A stretch of DNA of 64,000 nt from positions 1 through 64,000 of the forward strand of contig JAUNGC010000004.1 in assembly GCA_030524745.1 (NCBI GenBank). The letters run 5' to 3'. A model generated the notes under the pieces. It was not told the origin of the DNA, made no database searches, and saw only the letters and a program-made list of their open reading frames with translations. Below are positions 51,403-59,725 of the stretch, in pieces (within the stretch, counting starts at the first letter, position 1; each line of letters begins with the position of its first letter). The stretch is from Eubacteriales bacterium (GTDB taxonomy: Bacteria > Bacillota > Clostridia > Lachnospirales > Lachnospiraceae). The translations under genes and the position numbers were made by a program.

Positions 51403-51849
51403 TCAGGTCTTTATCATAACAAAGTTCGTTAGAAAGATTCCTTGTCGCTCTACTTGCTGTTCTTTTATAACTTTATATCCCCTTTTTTCAAAAAAAGGTC
51501 TTGCTGTAATAGAAGCATGAGTAACAATGCTCTCTTGAACTGCTGACTCTAACTGATTACATATAGCGGTAGCAATTCCTTTTCTCTGATAATCAGAATG
51601 AACAAATAGGTGATCCAGATAGCCTGTCTTATCTATATCCCCAAATCCTACAATAATGTCATCATCGACCGCAACAATGCTGAAATGCTCTTGAAATGAC
51701 TGATTCCACTTTGTCAAATCTACCTGTCCTGTCGCCCATACATTTAATTGTTCCTTTGTATAATCTTTTGCGTTTACTGTATGAACTGTGTTATAAAAAA
51801 GTTCTGCCAGTTCTTTACAATCTGTTGATTGATATGCTCTGATAATCAT
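51403..51849 (-). CDS. GNAT family N-acetyltransferase
   Basis: A 148-residue GNAT: MIIRAYQSTDCKELAELFYN, IVGFGDIDKTGYLDHLFVHS and the acetyl-CoA loop DYQRKGIATAICNQLE (about 87-102), C-terminal RPFFEKRGYKVIKEQQVE. It belongs to the group near PhnO/YjgM-type small-molecule acetyltransferases; substrate unknown. More AT-rich than its surroundings, as is the next gene. Start follows AAAGGAAT. Confidence 0.88.
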   Translation of the reverse strand: MIIRAYQSTDCKELAELFYNTVHTVNAKDYTKEQLNVWATGQVDLTKWNQSFQEHFSIVAVDDDIIVGFGDIDKTGYLDHLFVHSDYQRKGIATAICNQLESAVQESIVTHASITARPFFEKRGYKVIKEQQVERQGIFLTNFVMIKT

Positions 51850-51959
51850 TTTAAAATTCCTTTTTTATGAGTTCTATAAACGGGAAATTATCGACTTCTA
51901 ATGCGTTCAACATAAACAACAATGATACGCACCGGCACAGTTTTAATGATACAAACACC

Positions 51960-52451
51960 TCAACGCAAAAAGAGCGTCATCACGCCAGACAGTATCGCAG
52001 CGATTATCGCCAGTCCCAGTGTTCCAAAAAACCACTTTCTGCGCTTGACAGCGGCTGGAATATAGGGTTTCAAGTCCTCTGTACCCGGTATGGTCCACGC
52101 TCTCGTATGCTCAACCCAAAAGCCATCAATTAAAAAGCGGTCAACGAGATTCATCACCGATAGGATGAAAAACAACTGCCAAAATCCGCTCGCAAATCCC
52201 CGCGCATCATTAATTACATATACACACACAAGAACGTAGACAATATAGACAGGAACACACACCACTTTGAAAATAGTGCTGTTTCGTCTGATTCTATCAT
52301 TACTTGTCAGTCCCAGTTCCACACAACGTACCTGCACCGTAGAGTCATAGAGATGAACCATTCCTACGGCACCTCTGCGGATGCCGAATGCACAGACCAA
52401 AACCAACAATAGCCCAAGACCGAGTCCCTCTAATAAAATTTGTATTATCAT
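51960..52451 (-). CDS. Four-helix membrane protein of unknown function
   Basis: A 163-residue protein with membrane segments at about 3-24 (IIQILLEGLGLGLLLVLVC), 62-83 (VVCVPVYIVYVLVCVYVI), 92-112 and 140-160. A soluble loop has LYDSTVQVRCVELGLTSNDRI, and FLIDGFWVEHTRAWTIPGTED lies between helices. I do not recognise a family. Start 52451 has GGGAGG 8 bp upstream; an extension to 52466 lies before it. Confidence 0.65.
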   Translation of the reverse strand: MIIQILLEGLGLGLLLVLVCAFGIRRGAVGMVHLYDSTVQVRCVELGLTSNDRIRRNSTIFKVVCVPVYIVYVLVCVYVINDARGFASGFWQLFFILSVMNLVDRFLIDGFWVEHTRAWTIPGTEDLKPYIPAAVKRRKWFFGTLGLAIIAAILSGVMTLFLR

Positions 52452-52602
52452 TACATATCCTCCCATAAATTCCGATTTATCGTCCCATTACATGCAATTA
52501 TTTTAACATATGACTGCTGCGATTACCAATCGTTTTCGTAAGAGAACCGTTTGCTTCAATTACTTTCCCGATTTTATTCCTGGCAGCAAAGCAGGCAAAA
52601 TC

Positions 52603-52631
52603 TGGACATTTCCCGCCTTATTCATTATAAT
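52603..52631 (+). promoter_or_regulatory. Promoter of the sugar ABC operon leader
   Basis: TGGACA (52603-52608), 17 bp, TATAAT (52626-52631). The predicted start (about 52638) coincides with the first helix of the structured leader. Confidence 0.65.
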
Positions 52632-52634
52632 GAA

Positions 52635-52812
52635 GCATATGAACGAACCGGAGGAGAGTTCATATGCGCTACTTCGCAAAATGCGCGGGCAACGAGCCGA
52701 ACGAACATGCTTGCATGTTCAGTCGGCGACTGCCGCATCAATCGAGCAGGAACTGCTCGATCGGCGAAGCGTTTGCGAAGGGACCCGATGGATTTATGAG
52801 GAGGAATATGGC
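52635..52812 (+). ncRNA. Multi-helix structured leader RNA upstream of the sugar ABC operon
   Basis: About 175 nt of leader hold five perfect helices. P1 is 52635-52644 with 52658-52667 (GCATATGAAC), its loop carrying GGAGGAG. The outer P2 is 52672-52680 with 52772-52780 (CTTCGCAAA). Inside it, P3 is GCCGA/TCGGC (52696-52700, 52723-52727) capped by GAACATG/CATGTTC (52703-52709, 52714-52720). P4 is GCCG/CGGC (52732-52735, 52762-52765) capped by ATCGAGCAG/CTGCTCGAT (52741-52749, 52753-52761). The left arm of P2 can also pair with 52764-52769 (GCGAAG), an alternative fold. A short ORF from ATG 52664, seven bases after GGAGGAG, runs 57 codons to 52837 and might be a leader peptide. It matches no riboswitch I know. 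It could instead be a palindromic repeat element. Confidence 0.6.
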
Positions 52813-53919
52813 ATGGAAGTTATATTGCGGAATCTGACGAAAAAATTTCCGAGTCGTGACAGGAAAAATCATGACGACGTGATTGCTGTCAACGATTTTA
52901 ATTTTACAATTCCGGACGGGAAGCTGATCGGGCTGCTTGGTTCTTCCGGCTGCGGCAAGAGCACGACGCTCAACTTAATCAGCGGCCTGTTAAAACCGAC
53001 CGGCGGGCAGATTTTTTTTGGAGAGGATGACGTTACCAATCTGCCGCCGGAAAACAGAGGAATCGGGCTTGTATTTCAGAACTACGCGCTGTATCCTCAT
53101 TTGACGGTAAAGAAAAATATTATGTTCCCGCTGCAGAACCTGAAGGGCAAAGATAAGCTGTCCAAAGAGGAGATGCTGAAGAAAGTTTACGAAGCGGCAA
53201 AGCTTGTTCAGATTGAAGAACTGATGGACAGAAAGCCGGGCGAACTTTCCGGCGGACAGCAGCAGCGCGTGGCGATCGCCCGCGCGCTGGTGAAAATGCC
53301 GCGGGTGCTTTTGCTGGACGAGCCGCTTTCCAACCTGGACGCCCGCCTGCGGCTCCAGACGAGGGAGGAGATCAGGCGGATTCAGAGAGAAACGAGGATC
53401 ACCACGATTTTTGTCACCCACGATCAGGAGGAGGCGATGAGCATTTCCGATATGATTGTGGTGATGAAGGAGGGCGTTGTGCAGCAGATCGGCAAGCCGC
53501 AGGAGGTTTATGACAGTCCGGTTAATCTGTTTGTCGCAAAGTTTCTCGGAACGCCTCCGATCAATGTCTTTGACGGAGAAGTCAGGAATCACAAATTATA
53601 TATCGGGGAAGATGCTGTCCTGGAGATAAAGGGTATTGCCGATCAGAAGGTATATGTGGGGATCAGGCCGGAGGGTTTTATCCTTAAGGAAGACGGACCG
53701 CTTAGCTGTAATTTGAGCGGCGTGGAGGTGATGGGACGCGATATCAGCGTGGTCTCTACAAACAAAGCTTCCCTGAATCCCACAGTCCGCGCGATTGTCG
53801 GAACGGAAAACAAAGTGAGTATCGGGGAAGTCTGCGTCCGGTTTGCGCTCAAGCCTTCCAAGGTGCATATTTTCAACAGGGAAACGGAAGAGAAACTGGA
53901 ATTTGAGACGCTTGCATGA
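52813..53919 (+). CDS. Sugar ABC transporter ATP-binding protein (UgpC/MsmK type)
   Basis: A 368-residue ATPase that drives carbohydrate import. Walker A GSSGCGKST (about 44-52), Q-loop FQNYALYPH, signature ELSGGQQQRVAIARAL (about 139-154), Walker B VLLLDEPLSNLD and the H-loop THDQEEAM. The C-terminal TOBE/MalK regulatory part (about 240-368) fits the multi-substrate MsmK/UgpC group. ATG 52813 has GAGGAGG 8 bp upstream; the long upstream open frame is the leader RNA. The first gene of a four-gene operon. Confidence 0.93.
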   Translation: MEVILRNLTKKFPSRDRKNHDDVIAVNDFNFTIPDGKLIGLLGSSGCGKSTTLNLISGLLKPTGGQIFFGEDDVTNLPPENRGIGLVFQNYALYPHLTVKKNIMFPLQNLKGKDKLSKEEMLKKVYEAAKLVQIEELMDRKPGELSGGQQQRVAIARALVKMPRVLLLDEPLSNLDARLRLQTREEIRRIQRETRITTIFVTHDQEEAMSISDMIVVMKEGVVQQIGKPQEVYDSPVNLFVAKFLGTPPINVFDGEVRNHKLYIGEDAVLEIKGIADQKVYVGIRPEGFILKEDGPLSCNLSGVEVMGRDISVVSTNKASLNPTVRAIVGTENKVSIGEVCVRFALKPSKVHIFNRETEEKLEFETLA

Positions 53920-53939
53920 AAGGCGGAGGGAGCACTGAT

Positions 53940-54845
53940 ATGAAAAGGACAAAACTGGATGTCAGCAGCTTAAAGGGCTGGCTGTATCTTTTACCGGCGA
54001 TTCTTTTTCTGGGATTTTTTATGGTATATCCGCTGATCGATGTTTTCGTTTATTCCTTTGAGGAGGGGTATAATTCCGCATCCCAGACCTACTTCGGCAC
54101 GGGTTTTTATAACTATTCTTATGTATTGCATGATCCTTACTTTTTGCAGGCGGTGAAAAATACATTTATACTGGTCATCATCACGGTGCCGCTGTCCACG
54201 GGAATCGCGCTGCTTATTTCGGTGGGCTTAAGTTCTGTCAAACCGCTGCGGGAACTGTACCAGACGGTTTATTTCCTGCCCTATGTGACAAATACGCTGG
54301 CAGTCGGCCTGGTATTTATGATTTTGTTTAAAAAGACCGCATATTCGGACGGCCTTGTCAATCTGCTCATCAACTGGTTTGGAGGAAGCAGCGTTGACTT
54401 TATCGACGGACCCTACTGGGCGAAAATGTTCGTCCTGTGTTTTTATACCATCTGGGTGGTCATGCCGTTTAAGATTCTGATTCTGACCAGCGCGCTTTCT
54501 TCTGTCAATCAGGATTATTACAATGCGGCCCGGGTGGACGGCACGTCAAAGCTTCGGATCTTCGGGCGGATCACCCTGCCGATGATTTCACCCATGATCT
54601 TTTATCTGGTCATCACGGGATTTATCGGCGCATTCAAGGCATACAGCGACGCGGTGGCCTTATTCGGCACCGATTTGAATGCGGCGGAAATGAACACGAT
54701 CGTCGGATATGTTTATGATATGCTGTACGGCGACAGCGGCGGTTATCCGTCTTATGCGTCTGCGGCGGCGATTATTCTGTTTGCCATTGTGCTCACGATC
54801 ACCTGTATTAATTTGCTTATCAGTAAGAAAAATGTTCATTATTGA
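53940..54845 (+). CDS. Sugar ABC transporter permease (MalF/UgpA type)
   Basis: A 301-residue permease with six helices: GWLYLLPAILFLGFFMVYPLIDVFVYSF at the start and the EAA loop NAARVDGTSKLRIFGRITLPMISPM (split here for length: ARVDGTSKLRIFGRITLP) near 205. It pairs with the second permease to form the membrane channel. ATG 53940 has CGGAGGG upstream; an extension to 53916 would overlap the ATPase gene. Substrate unknown. Confidence 0.92.
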   Translation: MKRTKLDVSSLKGWLYLLPAILFLGFFMVYPLIDVFVYSFEEGYNSASQTYFGTGFYNYSYVLHDPYFLQAVKNTFILVIITVPLSTGIALLISVGLSSVKPLRELYQTVYFLPYVTNTLAVGLVFMILFKKTAYSDGLVNLLINWFGGSSVDFIDGPYWAKMFVLCFYTIWVVMPFKILILTSALSSVNQDYYNAARVDGTSKLRIFGRITLPMISPMIFYLVITGFIGAFKAYSDAVALFGTDLNAAEMNTIVGYVYDMLYGDSGGYPSYASAAAIILFAIVLTITCINLLISKKNVHY

Positions 54846-54854
54846 GGAAGCGGT

Positions 54855-54887
54855 ATGAATATTTATTTGCTTCGGCATGGAGAGATG
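54855..54887 (+). pseudogene. Eleven-codon start of a histidine phosphatase gene
   Basis: ATG 54855, with GAGGAAG upstream, begins MNIYLLRHGEM, the exact N-terminal signature (RHG) of phosphoglycerate-mutase-like histidine phosphatases. The frame then runs into the start region of the next permease and loses all similarity. It looks like the stump of a deleted gene. Confidence 0.55.
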
Positions 54888-54889
54888 GT

Positions 54890-55765
54890 ATGGAAAATAC
54901 GATTGATTATGGAAAAATTGAAAAGAAGGCGAAGGCCCGCAAGACAACTGCGGGGGCGGTCACTTACACGCTTTTGACGCTCTGGGCCGTGATTGTGCTG
55001 TTTCCTTTTTACTGGATGGTTTTGACTTCGGTAAAAAGCTATAGTTCTTACAATTCGGAATATATCCCGAAATTCTTTACGTTATCTCCGACGCTGCAAA
55101 ATTATGCGGACGCCTTTACCGCCGTGCCGTTGGCGAGGTATTTTGCCAATACCGCAATTTTCACCGTGATAACCACGGCCGTTATGCTGGTGGTGATTAC
55201 GCTGGCGGCTTTTGCCTTTGCGAGACTGGAATTTAAGGGGAAAAATATCGCGTTCGTGATTTTTCTTTCCCTGATGATGATTCCTAACGAATTGGTCATC
55301 ATCACCAATTTTGTGACGATCACGAACCTGAATCTGAGAAATACCTTTCCGGGATTGATTCTGCCGTCGGTTACGTCGGTCTTTTACATTTATCTGCTGA
55401 AAGAGAATTTTGAGCAGATTCCGGACAGTCTGTATTATGCGGCAAAGGTGGACGGCACCTCCGATCTGAAATATCTGCTGCGGGTGATGATTCCGATTTC
55501 AAAGCCGACGCTGATTACGATTACGATTCTGAAGGTGATCGAATGCTGGAATTCCTATGTATGGCCACGACTGATTACGGATGATGAAAATTATTATCTG
55601 GTTTCCAACGGAATCCAGGAAATCCGGGAAAACGGCTTCGGCCGTGAAAACATTCCGGCGATGATGGCGGCCGTCGTGGTGATTTCCGTTCCGCTGATTA
55701 TTCTGTTTTTGATATTCCGCAGAAAAATCATGGAAGGCGTGTCAAGAGGGGGGACAAAGGGATGA
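54890..55765 (+). CDS. Sugar ABC transporter permease (MalG/UgpE type)
   Basis: A 291-residue permease: N-terminal helix LLTLWAVIVLFPFYWMVLTS, ARYFANTAIFTVITT, the EAA loop YAAKVDGTSDLKYLLRVMIP (about 187-206) and C-terminal helix. ATG 54890 with GGAGAG upstream. A start at 54842 (TTG) has the histidine-phosphatase stump inside and is unlikely. It overlaps the binding-protein gene by 4 bp. Confidence 0.92.
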   Translation: MENTIDYGKIEKKAKARKTTAGAVTYTLLTLWAVIVLFPFYWMVLTSVKSYSSYNSEYIPKFFTLSPTLQNYADAFTAVPLARYFANTAIFTVITTAVMLVVITLAAFAFARLEFKGKNIAFVIFLSLMMIPNELVIITNFVTITNLNLRNTFPGLILPSVTSVFYIYLLKENFEQIPDSLYYAAKVDGTSDLKYLLRVMIPISKPTLITITILKVIECWNSYVWPRLITDDENYYLVSNGIQEIRENGFGRENIPAMMAAVVVISVPLIILFLIFRRKIMEGVSRGGTKG

Positions 55766-57384
55766 AGAGGAGCAGATTACCAAAAAGCAGGATCATGGTT
55801 CTCCTTTCGGCGCTTTTTATCGCTGGCTGCATGCTCATGCTGAGCGGATGTCATGGCTCAAAGGGTCTGAATGCCTTTGAAATACCGGAGGAATTCGACG
55901 AATCTGCGGAGTATGAAATTACCTTTTGGGCGAAAAACGATACGAACAAGACGCAGACGGCGATCTATGAGAAGGCGATCGCTGATTTTGAAAAGATATA
56001 TCCCAATATTACCGTGAATCTGCGCCTGTATACGGATTACAGTAAAATTTATAATGACGTGATCACAAACATTGCGACGAATACGACGCCGAATGTCTGC
56101 ATCACGTACCCGGATCATATCGCAACCTATCTGACAGGAGTGAATCAGGTTGTTCCGCTGGAAGATCTGTTTGCCGATGAAAAATATGGTCTGGGCGGAA
56201 GCAAAGTCAGATTTGATTCGCCTGCGGCGGATGAGATTATACCGCAGTTTCTGGAGGAATGCTCCTTTGGCGGCCATTATTATGCGATTCCGTATATGCG
56301 TTCCACGGAAGCCTGCTATATCAACAAAACCTATGTGGAAGCTTTGGGCTATGCGTTGCCGGACGCGCTGACCTGGGATTTTGTCTGGGAAGTTTCCGAA
56401 GCGGCCATGGCCAAGGATGCGGACGGGAATTATCTGGTGAACGGACAGAAGGTGCTGATCCCTTTTATTTATAAATCGACGGATAATATGATGATCCAGA
56501 TGCTTGCGCAAAAGGGCGCCGGATATTCCACCGACAGCGGAGAACTGCTGCTGTTTAACGATACCACGGAGGAATTGCTCTATACGATAGCGGAGCATGC
56601 GGAAAGCGAAGCCTTTTCCACTTTTAAAATTTCCAGCTACCCCGCCAACTTTTTAAATGCGGGGCAGTGCATTTTTGCGATCGATTCCACGGCGGGCGCG
56701 ACCTGGATGGGAACGAATGCGCCGCTTCTGGATATCAGCGCGGATAAAGTCGTGGAATTTGAAACGGCGGTCATGCCGATTCCGCAGTTTGATCCGGAGA
56801 ACCCGAAAATGATTTCTCAGGGACCATCCGTCTGCATTTTCAATAAAAGTGATTCCCAGGAGGTGCTCGCTTCCTGGCTGTTCGCCCAGTATTTGCTGAC
56901 AAATGATGTTCAGATCGCCTATTCGGAAACGGAAGGGTATGTGCCGGTAACCAAAAAGGCGCAGGAATCGGCGGAATATCAGGACTATCTGGCCCGCAGC
57001 GGAGAAGACAACAGCGCCCATTATGAAGTTAAAATACAGGCGGCCCGGTTGCTGCTCGATAATATCAGCAACACCTTTGTGACGCCGGTGTTCAACGGTT
57101 CGGCTTCTCTCCGGGATGCAGCGGGACAACTTATCGAAAACACGGTAAAATCCGTCAGAAGGGGACAGGTAATTGACGGCGCATATATGGAAAAGCTGTA
57201 TAGCGATATCACTTCTCTGTATCGTCTGGACCAGCCCGGCAGCCAGGGCGGCGCGGCCGTTTCCGGAAAGGCCGATCTGGGGCCGCTTCCCGAAACCGCG
57301 GTCATTTTGCTGTCGGCGCTTGTTGGAGCCTGGGCGCTGATTCTTCTGTATGCGGCGGTACAGATGAGGCGGAAGAAAAAATAA
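55762..57384 (+). CDS. Sugar-binding lipoprotein with C-terminal membrane anchor
   Basis: A 540-residue family 1 solute-binding protein. Signal peptide and lipobox MLMLSGCHG (Cys near 30), EITFWAKNDTNKTQTAIYEKA, YAIPYMRSTEACYINKTYVE and GPSVCIFNKSD fit sugar-binding proteins. Unusually, after a Gly/Ala-rich linker the end holds a second membrane helix (AVILLSALVGAWALILLYA) and basic RRKKK. So it may be tethered at both ends, perhaps as a stalked receptor close to the permeases. ATG 55762 overlaps the preceding stop. Confidence 0.88.
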   Translation: MKRSRLPKSRIMVLLSALFIAGCMLMLSGCHGSKGLNAFEIPEEFDESAEYEITFWAKNDTNKTQTAIYEKAIADFEKIYPNITVNLRLYTDYSKIYNDVITNIATNTTPNVCITYPDHIATYLTGVNQVVPLEDLFADEKYGLGGSKVRFDSPAADEIIPQFLEECSFGGHYYAIPYMRSTEACYINKTYVEALGYALPDALTWDFVWEVSEAAMAKDADGNYLVNGQKVLIPFIYKSTDNMMIQMLAQKGAGYSTDSGELLLFNDTTEELLYTIAEHAESEAFSTFKISSYPANFLNAGQCIFAIDSTAGATWMGTNAPLLDISADKVVEFETAVMPIPQFDPENPKMISQGPSVCIFNKSDSQEVLASWLFAQYLLTNDVQIAYSETEGYVPVTKKAQESAEYQDYLARSGEDNSAHYEVKIQAARLLLDNISNTFVTPVFNGSASLRDAAGQLIENTVKSVRRGQVIDGAYMEKLYSDITSLYRLDQPGSQGGAAVSGKADLGPLPETAVILLSALVGAWALILLYAAVQMRRKKK

Positions 57385-57443
57385 AAGATATTTTCACCGC
57401 TTTACCCGGGAAAGAACAGGCGGCGGATTGTCGGGCGGGGTTA

Positions 57444-57471
57444 TTGACATCTTTGGAATTTCGTGTATAAT
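57444..57471 (+). promoter_or_regulatory. Promoter of the 57530 lipoprotein gene
   Basis: TTGACA (57444-57449), 16 bp, TATAAT (57466-57471): both boxes are consensus, suggesting strong expression. Confidence 0.75.
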
Positions 57472-57529
57472 TATCTCGAAGTTGATTCATAAACTACTTA
57501 TTACAAAAGAGTTTGAAGAGGAGAAGAAA

Positions 57530-58285
57530 ATGAAAAAGCTGACATCGTTACTTTTAACCTTCGTGCTCGTGCTTGCCTGTGTTGGCTGCGGAGCCGCGAA
57601 TGAAAGCGCCGGCGGCGATGATACTGCGGATGTGAAATCCGAAGGCGTTATGACTTATGATGAATACATTGCCGCAGATCTTGAGTCGGAAGTTGTGGTT
57701 GAGACTTATGTGCAGGCAACACAGAGTTGGTGGGACAATACGATTACCGTTTACAGCCAGGATAAGGACGGCGCTTATTTCCTGTACAATATGGCCTGCT
57801 CCGAAGAAGACAGCAAGAAGCTGACACCCGGAACCAAGATCAAAGTGACCGGATATAAGTCGGAATGGGCCGGTGAAGTTGAGATCATTGATGCGACTTT
57901 TGAATTTGAAGAAGGAAGTTATATCGCCGAAGCGAGGGATGTTACGCCTCTTCTGGGAACGGATGAACTGATCAGCCACCAGAATGAATTCGTATCCTTT
58001 AAAGGTCTGACTGTGGAAGCTGCCGGTCAGGACGCGGACGGAAACGATGTGGCGTTTTTGTATGCATGGGATGGTTCCGGACAGAAAGGCGACGATCTGT
58101 ACTTCAACGTTTCCTTAAACGGCGAGACCTATACTTTTACGGTGGAGTCTTATCTGTGCGGTGAGGACACGGATGTTTACAAAGCGGTAGAAGCGCTCAA
58201 TATCGGCGATGTGATTGACCTGGAAGGTTTCCTGTACTGGTACGAGGGCGTAAATCCTCATATCACCTCTGTGACTGTAAAATAA
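57530..58285 (+). CDS. Secreted lipoprotein with OB-fold-like domains
   Basis: A 251-residue lipoprotein: signal peptide LLLTFVLVLACVGCGA (lipobox Cys near 20), acidic spacer, then two beta-rich segments, about 55-135 (VVVETYVQATQSWWDNTITV, KIKVTGYKSEWAGEVEI) and about 150-250 (EFVSFKGLTVE, INIGDVIDLEGFL-like). These look like bacterial OB folds (VxGxV...I..a.f). No enzyme motif. Strong promoter and single-gene unit with terminator. Confidence 0.72.
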   Translation: MKKLTSLLLTFVLVLACVGCGAANESAGGDDTADVKSEGVMTYDEYIAADLESEVVVETYVQATQSWWDNTITVYSQDKDGAYFLYNMACSEEDSKKLTPGTKIKVTGYKSEWAGEVEIIDATFEFEEGSYIAEARDVTPLLGTDELISHQNEFVSFKGLTVEAAGQDADGNDVAFLYAWDGSGQKGDDLYFNVSLNGETYTFTVESYLCGEDTDVYKAVEALNIGDVIDLEGFLYWYEGVNPHITSVTVK

Positions 58286-58354
58286 GGGACGGAACGCAGG
58301 AAAACCTTGGAAGAATTTTGTTCAGAGTCGTCTGAAAAAGAATAGGAAAAGCGG

Positions 58355-58408
58355 AAAGAGGGCTGCCGTTCAGCTAGAAATTTTAGCTAATGCGACTGCC
58401 CTCTTTTT
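58355..58408 (+). terminator. Terminator of the 57530 lipoprotein gene
   Basis: Stem AAAGAGGGC (58355-58363) with GCCCTCTTT (58398-58406), inner AGCTA/TAGCT helix, then T's. Confidence 0.8.
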
Positions 58409-58441
58409 ATACCTAGAAGAATAAGAATCTTTAAATTTGAC

Positions 58442-59591
58442 ATGCAAAAAAAGGAGAATATAATCTTGACAGACAGACAGACAGACAGACAGACCTGAAA
58501 TTAGTGTAATTATTCCTGTTTATAATCGGGAAAAAACGTTAGCGCGTTGCCTGAACAGTGTGCTGGCATCGGATTATGAATTTTTTGAACTGATTATTGT
58601 TGACGACGGTTCCACAGATAGTAGTTGGGATATTATAAATTCTTATAAAGATAAACGGATAAGAACTTTTCATAAAAGTAATGAGGGTGTGTCCAATGCA
58701 AGAAATACTGGAATAGATGCGGCAATGGGTGATTATATCCATTTTATAGACTCAGATGATTTTATTGAGCCGGATTTATATTCCAAGTGTGCAGATGTCA
58801 TTAAGCGAAGTTCTCCTGATGTGGTTATGTTTGATCACGGTGTATATTTCGAGAAGGATGGAAAGAAATATGAAGGCGAATCTATAGCTCTTGAGAAGAA
58901 CATATTGCTGGATCGTGAATACATAGTAAAGAATATTCTTCCGGTAATGGTAAATATCGATTCGCGGAAAGAATTGTTCATTCATAATTTTGTATGGAAC
59001 AAATTATGGAAAAGAAGCGTTATCAATAGCCATAAAGTTCGTTTTGATGAGTCACGGAACCGTTGGGAGGACAGGCTTTTTCAGGTCGCCTTTTTAAAAT
59101 GGGCCGAAACCTTTTTCTATATTCCTCAAAATGAATATTATTATGTACTGGGGAACAGCGTATTTTCCGGTAAATATGATAGCCAAGTTTTTGATATAGT
59201 TCTTAGAGGAAAAGAGGATTACAAAACTCTTCTGGATGGAATTTGTGTCTTCGATACGGATTATGAAAACAATTATTATTCAAGAGTATTCATTGAAACG
59301 ATCCTTGCGCAGTTCGGCATTCATGCAATTGACGAGGGGATATTTCAAAAGGATTTGCAGCGAGCGATTATCACAGAACGTGCGCAATGCCTGTTTGCGT
59401 CGTTTGAGGCCGCGACGGATTTTGAAAGAAAGGTAAAAGCGCACATTCTGAGGAGAGATGCAAGAGGGGTTTATTTACTGTGTAAATGTGAATATGCGAA
59501 AAGAAAGAACGAACAAGCTATGGAAGAAAGAAACGGGAAATCGATTTTACGCAGAACTGTGAAAAAAGTGAAAAGAATCCTGTCAAAATAA
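58442..59591 (+). CDS. Family 2 glycosyltransferase, phase-variable, out of frame as read here
   Basis: A GT-A fold glycosyltransferase of about 365 residues that would add a sugar to a surface polymer. PEISVIIPVYNREKTLARCL, IIVDDGSTDSSWDII, NARNTGIDAAMGDYIHFID and the metal-binding DSDD are clear. ATG 58442 and TTG 58466 lie behind AAAGGAG in one frame (MQKKENIILTDRQT...) that stops at TGA 58496 inside the (GACA)6.75 tract. The enzyme body from PEISV is in another frame, which has a TGA right before the tract and no start codon until GTG 58560. Removing one GACA unit joins start and body exactly. So gain or loss of a unit would switch the gene on and off. The sequence is AT-rich like a transferred surface-glycan gene. 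Confidence 0.8.
58468..58494 (+). repeat. Tetranucleotide tandem repeat (GACA) x 6.75
   Basis: Six full GACA units plus GAC (27 nt) directly after the start region of the glycosyltransferase gene, as in slipped-strand contingency loci. Confidence 0.95.
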
Positions 59592-59594
59592 TAG

Positions 59595-59626
59595 ATCGGC
59601 CGGAATGTTAATGAATTCCGGCCGAT
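59595..59626 (+). terminator. Terminator of the glycosyltransferase gene
   Basis: A 12-bp perfect stem (59595-59606 with 59615-59626, arm ATCGGCCGGAAT), then AATTTATTT, immediately after the stop. Confidence 0.7.
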
Positions 59627-59725
59627 AATTTATTTCGCCTGTCCAGAAAACTTTTTTCCGGGGACCAGATCGTCAGTTTCCACAGAGGACAATACGGTAT
59701 GCTGATCTTAGTGATACAGCATTCC

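Noticed and set aside
51329-51417. Minus-strand open stretch encoding KNLYLNDELLKTGGHMTQPY before a TAA
   Set aside because: Protein-like, possibly a remnant of an unknown gene, but it overlaps the end of the GNAT gene and has no start codon; too little to annotate.
52510-52812. A 101-codon N-terminal extension of the sugar ABC ATPase
   Set aside because: The stretch overlaps the promoter and structured leader; ATPases of this type start at MEVILRNLTKKF and the RBS precedes 52813.
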